A stretch of DNA of 64,000 bases, taken from assembly GCA_008933995.1 (NCBI GenBank), contig WARS01004318.1, positions 509,089 to 573,088 of the forward strand, read 5' to 3'. This stretch comes from Datnioides undecimradiatus (taxonomy: Eukaryota; Chordata; Actinopteri; Lobotiformes; Datnioididae). Shown here piece by piece: positions 23,461 through 34,945 of the stretch (positions are counted from its first letter, which is position 1; every line of letters starts with the position of its first letter). A program made the position numbers and the translations under genes. The notes under the pieces are model-generated. The model searched no databases and was not told the origin of the DNA. It was given only the letters and a program-made list of their open reading frames with translations.

Positions 23461-24524
23461 GGAATCTCCTTCTCTTTGTTTTTGTCCCCGTCTGCATCGA
23501 TTGGTCATCTGAGGCAAACCCGCCGCTGTCCCTGCGACCACGCTGCGGCACATTGTGGCTTAAAAACCCAAACCATCCTCTAATCAGATCTCAGGTTCCT
23601 CTGAGATCCGAGGTGCCGTCGTCTCTAGGGTTTTACTTTTCCGCCTCTCTGATGTCGTTTACTGCTGCTTTAGAGGCAGCAGCTGTACAGCATCAAAGGC
23701 AGGAGGAGTCGAACTCGTTTGCATTCAGTCAGTGTGAGTCTCAGTGAAGCAGCACAGACACCTCTGTATCTGCAGACTTCCCATTCATCACTCCAATTAT
23801 CGTCTGCAGCTTCAAAATCTGGGTATAATTAATAATTTCTACTAATTATAACTGTTTTACATCATCAGGTTTCCCTTTAATTCACTTGTAGCAGCTTTGT
23901 GTAGCCGCACTTCTCATAAGAGTGAATGCTCACCACCTCCTCGCCATGACTAAAGGCTCCACAGTATCGGGTGTGTATCTTACAGACATCGATATCCCGC
24001 TCTGATTTCATTATTCATCATTCAGCTCGCTTTATTGTCTGGATCCACTCACGTCAGGGATGTAGAAGAGGTTCTGACGGCAAAGTGCTCCCGAGCACCG
24101 AAAGAGAAGCACTAACATATGCATGAAGCAAACCTAAAGTGATTGATGAGAAACCAGTATAGAAAGACCGGGGGTTGATTTAACTTAGAACAACTCACAG
24201 AAACTAAAATCTGGTTTGCGTTGAGATCATGTGACCACCCCTGTAGCTGCCACCAGGTGTGGCAGGTGTGGTTTCACTGTAAAGGCGGTTAAGGGGTTAG
24301 CGTAGCTGCTGCTTTAGCATCGTTTGTGAGAGTATTTATCCACTAAAAGCAGAATAAAGGACGACACTGGGAGCTTTTATTAGCCCGCTGTCGACGCTCA
24401 GCCTAACGAGCTCACATGGTGCTGACTGATAATCGATTCGCTGGAGGTAAAGGAGGAAGAGTAAACAGCAGCAACGGGCAGCACGGTGGAGCCTGTGGCG
24501 TCATCAGTGTGTTTGTGTCGTTGG

Positions 24525-24538
24525 CCACAAGGGGGAGA
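24525..24538 (+). promoter_or_regulatory. CTCF-like motif (moderate)
   Basis: CCACAAGGGGGAGA departs from the CTCF core (CCASYAGRKGGCRS) at the fifth position and at the C near the end of the core. Kept as a weak candidate. Confidence 0.25.
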
Positions 24539-26521
24539 CAATAAACCTGAACTTTAACTTAAAGAAAATGAAACAATAGCATAAAAACCTAAAGTATGCA
24601 AACTTAAATCTTGATCATCTGCAATTTAGGAAATAATTTCTGTTAAAGACAGCTATTAAACACTGAAACATGTATAAAAAAGCTACTATATAGTTATTTT
24701 TTAATGTTTTTTAAACATTATTTGCGTTATTTAGATTTTAAATTGAGGAACTCTTTCCGTTGGAGCTGAACCTGAGAGGCAGGGTTTCACTTTTCCGACA
24801 GTTGTGTGATAATGTGTGTTTAGCCACATTTTAAAACCATCTTAATACTTTTTGAGTCAATATTGAATCAGTTTGATAACAATGGTTCTCCTGGTTACCG
24901 TTGCATTCACTGGCATCAGGAAATGGGGGCATCTGCTGTCTCGAAGCTGCTCTGCTGAATATGGAGCATTGTAAAAGAGTAACTCCTCTGATCAGGAGCG
25001 ATAAAAAGCCCCGGCGTCCTCATCCAGCAGACGACACAGGACCGGCAAAATATTTATCTGGCACACCGGAAAGTAATTAAACGCCAGCAGCCGCGTTCAA
25101 CCAGCGTCACACTCGTTCTCTCATCAGTCAGGAAACTGTTCTGAAGAGCAGCGAGAGCATCCTGGAGGAGTTTGGTTTGGGTTAGATGAAGAATTTGCAT
25201 TTGTGTTTGCCGTGAGGAAACAGGAGTCCTGCCGCTTGGTTAAACAGTGGAACGCTGGAATAATGACAGGCTTTATTAAACCGAATGAAGTGAGAGAGAT
25301 GATATGAAATTCTGTAAAAGTCAAAAACACACAAAAACTAATGAAAAACACATTTCTGAAGAAGAGACTTAATCATTTTCTGACGAGTCTGTGTATTTAT
25401 TGTTGATTTGACCTTGCCACATGTATTTGATGAGTTCAGTGTATTTTAAACCTTTGCAGACTTGTTCATGTGAATAAGTGAAGCAGCAAAACCGTTAATG
25501 ACACAGCTTTAATTAGATGAATCCAATCATTTTCAAACATGATCAAATTTCTATTTTGCATAATGATCTTTTAACAAAAGTCAAACTGGAAAATAAAAAG
25601 TCAACAGTCTGTGTGATTAGTCTTCAGCCAGGCTAACGGCTCTGTGAGGCTAACATTAGCATACTGTCATGCTCGCGGTGGTAATGCTAGCAGCAGATCT
25701 GCATGTTTAGCACATTTTCCATGTTACCTATCTTGGTTTAGCATGCTAACAGTTAGCATGACAGGATTTTGGACTTATTCTAATGCAGCTAACTTTTAAT
25801 AAAGCTATGCGTTTGAATAATTAACTTAATCAGTCTGTAGTTTATTCTGACATATTCAGTGCAACATATCACTAGTTTGACCTAAACTGTCAAATAAAGC
25901 TGTTTCCGCTCGCCCGTCACTTTGTCTGCAGCTAAGTTTTGCTGGAGTTGATGCAGGAGAGTGGAGCTCAACGCCAGTTACACCTTAAACACCTTAAAAC
26001 ATAACCTCAAACCTTCTGTGACCTCATGGCGTTTGTGCACAGCAACTGTACAGAGCAGCAGTTTGATATTAAAGCAGAGGAGGATAACACATAAACACTG
26101 ATGTATTTCAGTAAAACAGACATTCATGTGAAGCCTCTCAGTCATTTTCTCTAAATGTTGCTTTCGATGCTTGATTAACGCTGAAAACCTCCTGTTTCTG
26201 ATCTGCAGTCTGGAGACTTGGAGGACGTTGCGTCACCGTCAGATCATGTCCAATCATTTCTGGTTTGAAACAGTCTGAGTTGTGCTGTTTCTCAGCTTTA
26301 GTTTGTTTTTTCTCTTTTGTTGTTTTCCAGTATTGGCGCCGACATTGGGTCCAGCAGTGTCTCTGAGTCTGTTTCTTCTTCTTCTTCTTCTTGTCTCTAA
26401 CTCATGCAAACAAACTGAGGCAGGGAAGCTGAAAGGAGGCAGGCAGAGTAATCCCTCCTCCATCTCCCTGTCATGGCTCCTAATCCAAGTCCCAGATGCC
26501 CCAGGATCCTCAGCCAACTCT

Positions 26522-26553
26522 GTGTGTGTCTGTGTGTGTGTGTGTGTGTGTGT
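26522..26553. repeat. (TG)n microsatellite
   Basis: TG tract with one TCTG interruption. Confidence 0.9.
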
Positions 26554-28068
26554 CGGGTCGCTGTAGCTCAGCACACACAAACAGAGGGATTTTGTTTGGA
26601 GACAGAGCAGGAAACAGCTGGAATGGTTGAGTGTCTTGTTAATTTGTTTGGAGACTCTGCAGACTCTTGGACGCGAGTCACAAACGGCAGAAGGTGCTGC
26701 AGCAGCTTCAGCCCGGCTAATTGTTAACTTTCCACGTTAAACTGATAAACGAGCTGGCCGCACGTCGGCCGAGATCAAACTTGGACGCTGCAGCAGCAGA
26801 CGTAGATGTTGTGGCGCAGCGTGCGGCTCAGCTCGGCTAACAAGCTCATGTTAACAGACGAGCTGTGATTTGCAGCCACTCAAAAATGGATCAACCTGCA
26901 CGCGCGTTGCAACCGCGATGTCGTCAATTAGTGTGTCGCTCCACTGTCGCAATCAATAAAATACTATTTTAATTATATAAATAATAAATAACCCCTGGTT
27001 GCACTAATTATTAAAAATAATTAAGAGTTAAGGGTGGAGGCTTTAAGGAGGACTGTGAGTGTTACAGCAGACAGTGAGACGCCAACATGGCCGCCCTGCC
27101 AGCGCCGCGTCCTCAGCCGCTGTTCCCACAGACTGTAAACAGCAGCCATGTTCCTGGTTAATCAGCTGTTTACACGCCAACGTTTACCTGTCTGTTTTCT
27201 GTTTACATCACTGCTGACTGATAAACACCTGTGACTGCTGCAGAGTCATGTGACCTGGGTTTGAATCCTGGACACATTCACACTGAAGACTGAAGCCAGA
27301 TGTTAGCAGCTGTTAGCGGGTTTGTTGCAGTGTGAAAGGGGCATTTTGTATTTATAGCGTTTATAATCTGTTTTTTTAAACAATATAAACAATGCAGTGA
27401 TACAGTTTTCATCCTGTTTGCACACTTTCACATCAGTAAAGTTCATCAAAGTTCAATCTTTGTTACTTTCCAGTGAACGCAGAGTGATGCTGGTGCACGC
27501 GGCGCTGCAGGTTTTAAAGCTTTGCTGCTTTAAAAATGTTAATAACTGTGATTTTTTCTTTCCTGAGGTGACAGCTCTGCTTTTTAAACGCCAAACTGCA
27601 ACGTGACAGGACGCCTTACACGGGACACTCAGGAGAAATGTCAGACGGAGACGGAGGCGAGGCCAAAGCCCGGGTGGAGGCTCCTTTCAACGACAGACAC
27701 GTGAAGAGAAAACAGAAAAAGAGCAGGGCGACCATTAGGCCCGTCGTATGTTTCCCCATCGGGAGCGGCCCTTGACGGCTCCGCTGACATTTACAGGAGC
27801 CTCCGGTGACATCGGGGCGCAGGCTGTCTCTCAGCAGGGTCGCTGCATCTGTCACAGCAGGTCTGTGAGGACAGACAGGTGGACGGACGTGGAGACAGAC
27901 GGACGGGCTGGTTGGTGCGATCAGGAGTCGCAGTCGACGGCAGCTCCATTTTCTCATGGAGGCAGTTTGATTACAGACACTTTGATAAACAAGTGGACGA
28001 CACCTGAAGCGGAAAATTTCCCTTGTCAATTAGATTCTCTCATCTCTGTCCCCTCCTCACACACACAC

Positions 28069-28070
<2 letters not shown>

Positions 28071-28100
<30 letters not shown>
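28071..28100. repeat. (CA)n microsatellite
   Basis: About 15 CA units, with a shorter CA block just before. Confidence 0.9.
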
Positions 28101-28103
<3 letters not shown>

Positions 28104-29158
28104 TGTCATCTCTGTCTAATAACGCCCTAACCGTGGTCCTGATAGAAAGCACTGAGCCGTGACCGACCTGTAATAACCTCGTCCACCTTTACCTGCCTGC
28201 AGGAGCCCGTCTGAGCTGCAGCTGAAGGTAAACACAGCGACACTCTCTGCAAACATCTTTCCTAATTGAGGAAAACGCACTTCGTTAACCTCGTTAGTCT
28301 GATGGAAATGTTTGAGTTACGTTACGACTGGAGCTGTTTCTGCATGGAGGCGACGTCTGGATGATAAAAACAAACTTTAACGTCCTCGGAACGAAACCAG
28401 GAAACAGTTTTTCTGATTTTACAGCCTCGGGGGTAAAGAGCTGGTTCAGTTGGAGGCTTTAACTCAGTTTTTATTGATTCCAGCAGCAAATCAGAATCAT
28501 TATTAAACAATAAAAGGATCAAAACGTCCACGTGAACCTCTTAAACCCTCCCCCTGTGTCCGATCCAGCTGCTGCAGGAGGAGACGATGTGACGATGCGA
28601 CGTGTGAACTTGCAGCGGAGGTAACGAGGTTTTTATTTTGCTCAGGCGTATTTCTGCACTCCTCATGAATCACACAGGTGACAATGAGCATGTAGAGTCA
28701 GCTGTCAGCGCCGACTCCCACTGTGATTCACTCTGTGTTTAACTTTGAACTCACAAGGTCAGACGGTAATTGACCTGCCAGGGATTCACTGCCTTTGATT
28801 TACAGACAGTCCTGATATGCAGCACGTATTCCTCAGCTGGGATACAGAGGAGAGAGTAAATAATGCTGCCGCCGTCCATGAAAACTGTCTCTCAGCAATA
28901 TAAACAACAACAAAAACAATGGAAACTATCTCAGGGAGGAAGAAATCAGGCTGTTTACTGCAGGGAAGCGTCTCCTTATTCAGCTGAAGCCAAAGTAAAC
29001 ATTTGCATTAAAATGTGAAAAAACAACTGAGCCCATGGTGAATATGTTGTTGAGTTGTTGTTCTATATGTTGTGGATCTACGTTCTACATGCTGTAGATC
29101 TGTGTTCCTCCATGATCTCAGGTGTTTCATCAGGTTCAGACTCAGAGACTCTGTGAAT

Positions 29159-29622
29159 CCAGATCAGGTCGTGATTGTGATCGGCTTCACTTCCTGTCTG
29201 TGGCGTCACCGCCTCCTCTCTGTGCATGTGTCAGTGTTGTGTTTGTGTCAGCAGCTTGATAAACTGACTCTGGATCAGCTGTAAGACACATTTCTGTGTG
29301 TCAGCAGCAGCTTGATAAACTGACTCTGGATCAGCTGTAAGACACATTTCTGTGCTCCTCTTTTCAGCCGCTGCTTGTTTTTAACTCTGTATCTGAAGCA
29401 GATGAAGGATTTCAGTCGTCGGACGTCTGGATCTGAAGTTATCAGAGAAACAAGCTGAGCAAACGTTAGCAGCAGCTCGGCTCGCCGCCCCTCCAGGACG
29501 TCCCGTGTGCGGCCGACAGCGTGGGAGAAACAGTGGTTTTTAAGGTGGAACTGCTTTATTCAGTGTTTCTCTGGGTTTGAATCAGCGGCTCTGTTTGTTT
29601 TGGAGAGGAGGAGACCTCTGTG
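29159..29622 (+). repeat. Inverted repeat, left arm
   Basis: About 460 bp whose reverse complement is at 51034-51464. The inner 230 bp (about 29390-29622) look identical by eye. The rest differs by a few substitutions and one indel of roughly 30-40 bp near 29169-29205. Both copies hold the same tandem duplication of about 57 bp (29251-29353 here). No terminal inverted repeats or coding capacity are seen. Confidence 0.9.
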
Positions 29623-29959
29623 CATTAGCAGTTTTAGTAATTTACTGAACTGTCAGATTCACCTCTGCATCTAGACAGGAAGTCAAACAAACACAAATAA
29701 ATATATATCACCCAAAACAAACAAATTAAAACCATAATTCAGGCATTTCCAACAATAATTTCTATTAAACCGTCTTCAGTCCACAGATGTCAAGCACATG
29801 AAATAAGCAAAAACGCTTTAAAAGCCGAGGTTATGTTGAATCGAACCTGTCACACTCTGCAGAGTCACAGAGCGAAGCTCGTGAAGCTCCGTCCACTCAC
29901 TGCAGCTTCAGTCGGCTGATGATCAGAGTGGAGCCTGATTTAATTTAGAGGGAGAGACG

Positions 29960-29961
<2 letters not shown>

Positions 29962-30027
<66 letters not shown>
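29962..30027. repeat. (TG)n microsatellite
   Basis: About 33 uninterrupted TG units, the longest pure dinucleotide run in the window, so probably highly variable between individuals. Confidence 0.97.
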
Positions 30028-30030
<3 letters not shown>

Positions 30031-30146
30031 GTATGCAAGTGGAGGTCATCGGTCCATCGGACGTCTCGGCCCTAATTTGATTAATTTTGCCCCCCCGTCA
30101 TTGGAGGGTCTAATATAAACAAGGTGAAATAGGAGGTGGAAGGATA

Positions 30147-30150
<4 letters not shown>

Positions 30151-30183
<33 letters not shown>

Positions 30184-30246
30184 TTTCTTGAAGGACGCCT
30201 GACATGAGCCTCGTCTGAGTGTGTGTGTGTGTGTGTGTGTGTGTGT
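30151..30246. repeat. Facing (CA)n and (TG)n tracts
   Basis: A CA tract (30151-30181) and a TG tract (30219-30246) face each other across a 37-bp spacer and can fold into a hairpin. Confidence 0.9.
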
Positions 30247-31797
30247 TTCTGTCCTGAATCGTCTTTTTCCTTCTTCTGCTCATGGCTCATTTCCTGCCGC
30301 CGTGGCGGCGCGAGGTGGGAAGGTGACGGGCGTCGAAAGGTGTCAACCTGCATTGATCCGTTTCTGTGCTTAAACCGGCCGAGGTTAATGAAGCCGCGGG
30401 GTTTTGACAGAAGAGATGGCGTTGGATGAGGCCGCGTGTGATCCCTGGACACGATCGACGGCGACGTTGCTGCACAACCTGTCGAGTGTGTGTGTGTGTG
30501 TCTCTGCATGAGCATGGCGTGTAGCAGAGGTGTTCATCTTGATTACGTTAGAATGAGAGAAAACAGGTTTTCAGGTTTAATTCAGCTGAAGATTTAAAGA
30601 TTTAATGAATTCTGGAGTCAAGTGACAACGTGCAAACACGCAGCGACAAGACGGCGCCTTTCTGATGTCATCTGCGCTGTTTTTGACACAAAGTGATATA
30701 AATTACTCTGCAGCTGTGGTTTTACATCACAGGATCAACGCAGCGGCGGCCACGGGCAGTCCTGCAGCCACTTCAGTTCACAGCCATGCTTCATGATGTT
30801 CCAGGTTTATTCTGTGTTTCACCTGAGCTGGTGAACAGAAAGTCTGCTTCCACCCAGCTTTGAAGTATAAACCCCACAGCTTTGTAATAATAATAATAAT
30901 ATTTTATTAATAATAATAGTTTTCCAGCGTGCACAGCAGCCCTTTTTTGACCCTGCTTTAATGGTTAACTTTCATATTTTATCATGTTTTATCTGCTAAT
31001 TTAATAGATGCCACCAAAAACATCACAAACCGCCGCTGCAGAGGTGATTTCTGAGGCTGACACCTCTGTAGCGAAGTGAAGCTCAAACACCTGAATCCAA
31101 AGCAAATTATCAAATGGTCAGGACTTTACTGCTCTCAGGTCGTCTCTGATGCTGGTGGGTTAAGTTTGTGTCATGAAACTGCAGCAAACACCAAATTACT
31201 GAGCTCATATTTCAGAAAAAACCACAAAGCTAGAGACAGAACTGCAGCGGCTCTCGCCCCGCGGGACGCTGAGCAGCTTCAACACGAGCTCAAACGAACC
31301 AAACCGAACGGGCTCGAGGTGAAAGATCTCTGTTCAGGTTTTGTCTGTTTGGAGAAATGACTGAACCCGACTGTCAAACGTGAATTTAAGTGACTTTTAC
31401 TGTGAAAAACTGAAAAAAGTTCAAATAAAAAGCGCCAGATGTGATGAAAACAGCAGCAGGAAGCAGAAAAAGATGAATATTTATGAATTTATGTCTTTCC
31501 AAGTCTGATTAAAGCTGTTTTTTAACCCAGAAGTTGAGTCAGCTGAGTCACTGACTCCACCGCAGGAAGTTCATTTGACATCGACTCTTCGTGTCCTCAG
31601 CGCCGCAGCGCTCCAGAGTCCCTCCATCACATAAAGTAACTCCATCTTTCTCTGTGTGTGGAGGAGTCCATCTCTCCCCGGGCCGGCTCTCTAATCGATA
31701 GCCAGCCTGATATTACCGTGGGCCGGTGGGGTGAGTTATTCCTCCGAGCTGTGGATGGACTGAAGGAGGCGGCGGGCTGATGGAGGAGGCGGGTGGA

Positions 31798-31816
31798 GGG
31801 GGGGGGGGGGGGGGGG
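31798..31816. repeat. Poly-G run
   Basis: About 19 consecutive G residues inside a wider G-rich stretch. Likely quadruplex-forming and error-prone in sequencing. Confidence 0.95.
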
Positions 31817-31894
31817 CGAGTCTGAGCACTGGAGCGTTGACTGTGGATTGGATCTGAGGACTGAAAGATAATATGAGATGCAGAGAAAGAACAG

Positions 31895-31895
31895 C

Positions 31896-31920
<25 letters not shown>
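31895..31920. repeat. (TG)n microsatellite
   Basis: About 13 TG units, 80 bp after the poly-G run. Confidence 0.9.
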
Positions 31921-31926
<6 letters not shown>

Positions 31927-33309
31927 CCGGGCCAGTGTCCGAGAGCTCCTATTGGACCACACCACTCATGTCCAACAGGAAGTGGTGAAGCGCGGCGGCT
32001 ACAGAGGTCATGGAGAGCGAGTCCAGTCCAGACAGACAGGAAGTAGATGCCGTGTGTGCAGAACAGACACAATCACTGGTTGATAAACTTGTTGCATGTC
32101 TGACTTTAATGCAGGAGACGTGCTACAGGTGTGACTGCATCAAACCACACACTGACAGGCATTTACGAGGTGCAACCCCTTGCACGTAACCATGGTAACA
32201 ACAGCTGCATAAGGAGCTGTGACTGCAGCTGCAGAATGCCAAAAGTTGCATCTGTCATGATCGTAGATTCATTTACAAGCACAACTAATATTTAATCATC
32301 ATCTTTGAATCATTGGAGCGTCTGGCTGAACAGGAAGTGCTGATGCAGGCGTGTTTCACCTGACACGAAGGTCACAAGAACACGAAGTAACACACAAGTG
32401 CGAAGCTGACGACAGCGAGAGCACGTTCGGCGGGTCGATGCCTGGGCGAGCTGACGGCCTGAGGTGACTCATTTAATTAATAAAGCTGCAGTTTTAAAAC
32501 GAAAACCTGGACTTTGAGGCTCGATGGTAAATGTTAGGTGGACGAGAAGCGCCGCGGTGCTTCGGTTGGAATCACTTTAAGGATTATTGAGGTTTTCCAT
32601 CTGCTGCATCAGCCTGCACAGCACCACTGTGCAACAGAAACTTGTTAAAGCCTCAGCCCTCTGTCTCTCCCCCTCTGTCGTCCATCTCCTCAGTTGGATA
32701 TAAGCCGTCTGTCCATCTGTCCGTCTGTCTGTCCTCCTCTCTGGTGGAGCCTCCTAAATCACTGCAGCTCTTTGTCAGACACAAACAATGTTCTCATCGC
32801 GAGGAAGTGGCCGGCAGCAGCGAGGGAGGGAGGAGAGGACGGATACGCTGTAAACCAGAGACGCCAGATTAAGCTCAAGATTAGCTATTGATCCTTCATG
32901 CAAACACAGGTTTTCCTCCCCTCGCACTTTATCTGCGCTCATATTTCACAGTTTCCAGCCGACACGTGGCCAAAAGAAAGCAAAGGACGGGTAGGACGTG
33001 AGGCCCGACTGCGTTTCCCATCAGCTAACGAAGCGCCCGGCGTCCCGTCCAATCAGCAGCAGAGATCTGGCTCTCTGAGGGCTGATAACAAAACCTGTAA
33101 TTGAAATTGACCAATCGGCCGTCTGCAGGCTCAGACAGTGTCGCAGTCAAGATTTACCTGCTTGTTGCTGTTCGTCATCTACAGTTTCCCAGCATGCATT
33201 ACACAAAAGGCAGACTCTGTTTCACTGAGTGTGTTCAAAGTCACTGTTAACATACTACAGTCGGTACGACTGCACACAACAAATAACTCTGTCTCAACAT
33301 ACTAAGTCC

Positions 33310-33650
33310 TTATATTTGTCATACGTTTACATATTAACTCATCGTTTCGAGATACAGACATTTTTAGATGCTGCGTCATTTTTCCAAGTATGTCATCATC
33401 TCAAGATAAATGCAAATTATTTTTCTAGATAGATAGACTAACTCATTATTTTGAAATACTTATTATTTATAGTTGATGAACTGTGTATTTAGAGATACTA
33501 CCTTGTAATCTGGAGATGTTAATGACACTAAGAGAAGGAGAAATTAACTCATGTTTTTTTAGATAATGACTTTATTTAAACAGAGTAAGTCGTCATTCAG
33601 AGATGTTGACCCGTTATTTTGAGATATTAACTCATTACGCCTCCATAACA
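33310..33650. repeat. Degraded tandem repeat built on TAACTCATTATTTTGAGATA
   Basis: Variants of an approximately 20-bp word (AACTCATTATTTTGAAATAC, TAACTCATGTTTTTTTAGAT, GACCCGTTATTTTGAGATAT, TAACTCATTACGCC) recur across about 340 bp with drifted spacing. It reads as an old AT-rich satellite-like array. Confidence 0.55.
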
Positions 33651-34679
33651 CAGGCCTCCATATAAAACGAGCTCCTGTAGCCGGTTGTCCGTTCGCCGTG
33701 GGGCGATCAGAATAATCGGGATCTGAACTTTTTGAGCTAATGGAGGAAAAAAACAAAAATACCTCCAACTGTCTCCTTTTACCAGCCGGCTGACGGCGCG
33801 GCCTCGTCCACGTCAAAACCCAGAGAGGCGGACGCCGACAGACTGTGAATAAAACATCGCCTCGCCGAGCAGCCGGACCGGCACAGACGAGCCTGCGCTG
33901 TTTTCCCAAGGTGGGGATTTATGGTGCATCTCCTCCTTTTCACATCCCCCTGACACTTTCATTACAAAGTAAAATATCACTGAAATTGGACATTTCCCCT
34001 CTCCTGGAGATCAGGCAGTCGGTCGGCGGGAGAAGAGTGAGGTGAGCGAGACAGGTGAGCTTTTCAATAACAAGGTCCACCTCAACGCCTGACTAATCCT
34101 GACATGTGACAGAGAGGCCCTCAAACAAGAAGGACGGCCCGGCTTCACGCTGGGGTCCCCGGGCGGCGGTGGGAGGGGGCGCCTGGTTTCTGAATTGGAC
34201 GTAACCCCTGAGCGATAATGGTCCCTGTGAATTTCAATCCAAGCTCAAACGGATTAGGACTGAACCGAGACGTTCTCACAGCTGCTGCCGGGGTTTGACC
34301 GAGGCTCTCGACACCGACACCAAACGCATTTTCAACACGAATACACGACATTTACGATGTGTGACGACTACAATCGACTGATATTAGAGCCATGGTTGGG
34401 GAAAAAAGGAGATTTGAATTGAATTTTAGGAGAAAAAGGTCTAAAATTTGTGATGTAACAAAAGAAAATACTTAAAAAATTCATAATTTTATGATAAAAA
34501 GCTCAAATTTGACAAGACGAAGGTCAAAACATGAAAATAAAGTCATTATAGACGTTGATGCCGATGATGTGACCGTGTTTCATCTTGTCCTGACTTTCCT
34601 TTAACCTTGTACAGCTCAGGATCCTGTGCCTGGTCTGTGCTACCTCAGTGTCACCCTCCCCTACGGAAGCCTCGAGGGT

Positions 34680-34945
34680 AAAAAACACAACAAAACCACA
34701 TTCCTACACCCGCAGGAAGACGCAGACAGAGAAGAGCAAAATTCAAAGTCCAGAGAAAACATAAACTCCAAAATGTGGGAGGGACACGCCGGGAAGCAAA
34801 ACGCACGATGGCGAACTGAGAAAAAGCAAACGAGAGGCCTAATGAGACACAGGGGACATGGAAAGAGACAGGAAAGGACAGGAAGTAAGTAAACAAAGAC
34901 ACATGAGGATCTACTCTTACAAAATAAAACAGGAAGTAACAGCCG
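34680..34945. repeat. Degraded interspersed repeat, family C
   Basis: A-rich segment ending in CAAAATAAAACAGGAAGTAAC, matching the terminal block of the copy at 50085-50640 (CAAAATAAAACAGGAACTCA). Confidence 0.45.

Larger units (their letters stand above)
18470..29158. other. Gene-poor intergenic interval, first part
   Basis: No coding exon is supported. It contains an AATAT array, C- and CA-tracts, degraded interspersed repeats (about 20.93-21.50, 22.98-23.46 and 25.62-25.78 kb), a CTCF-like motif at 24525 and several TG/CA microsatellites. The 123-residue open frame at 22990-23361 lies in a repeat. Confidence 0.6.
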
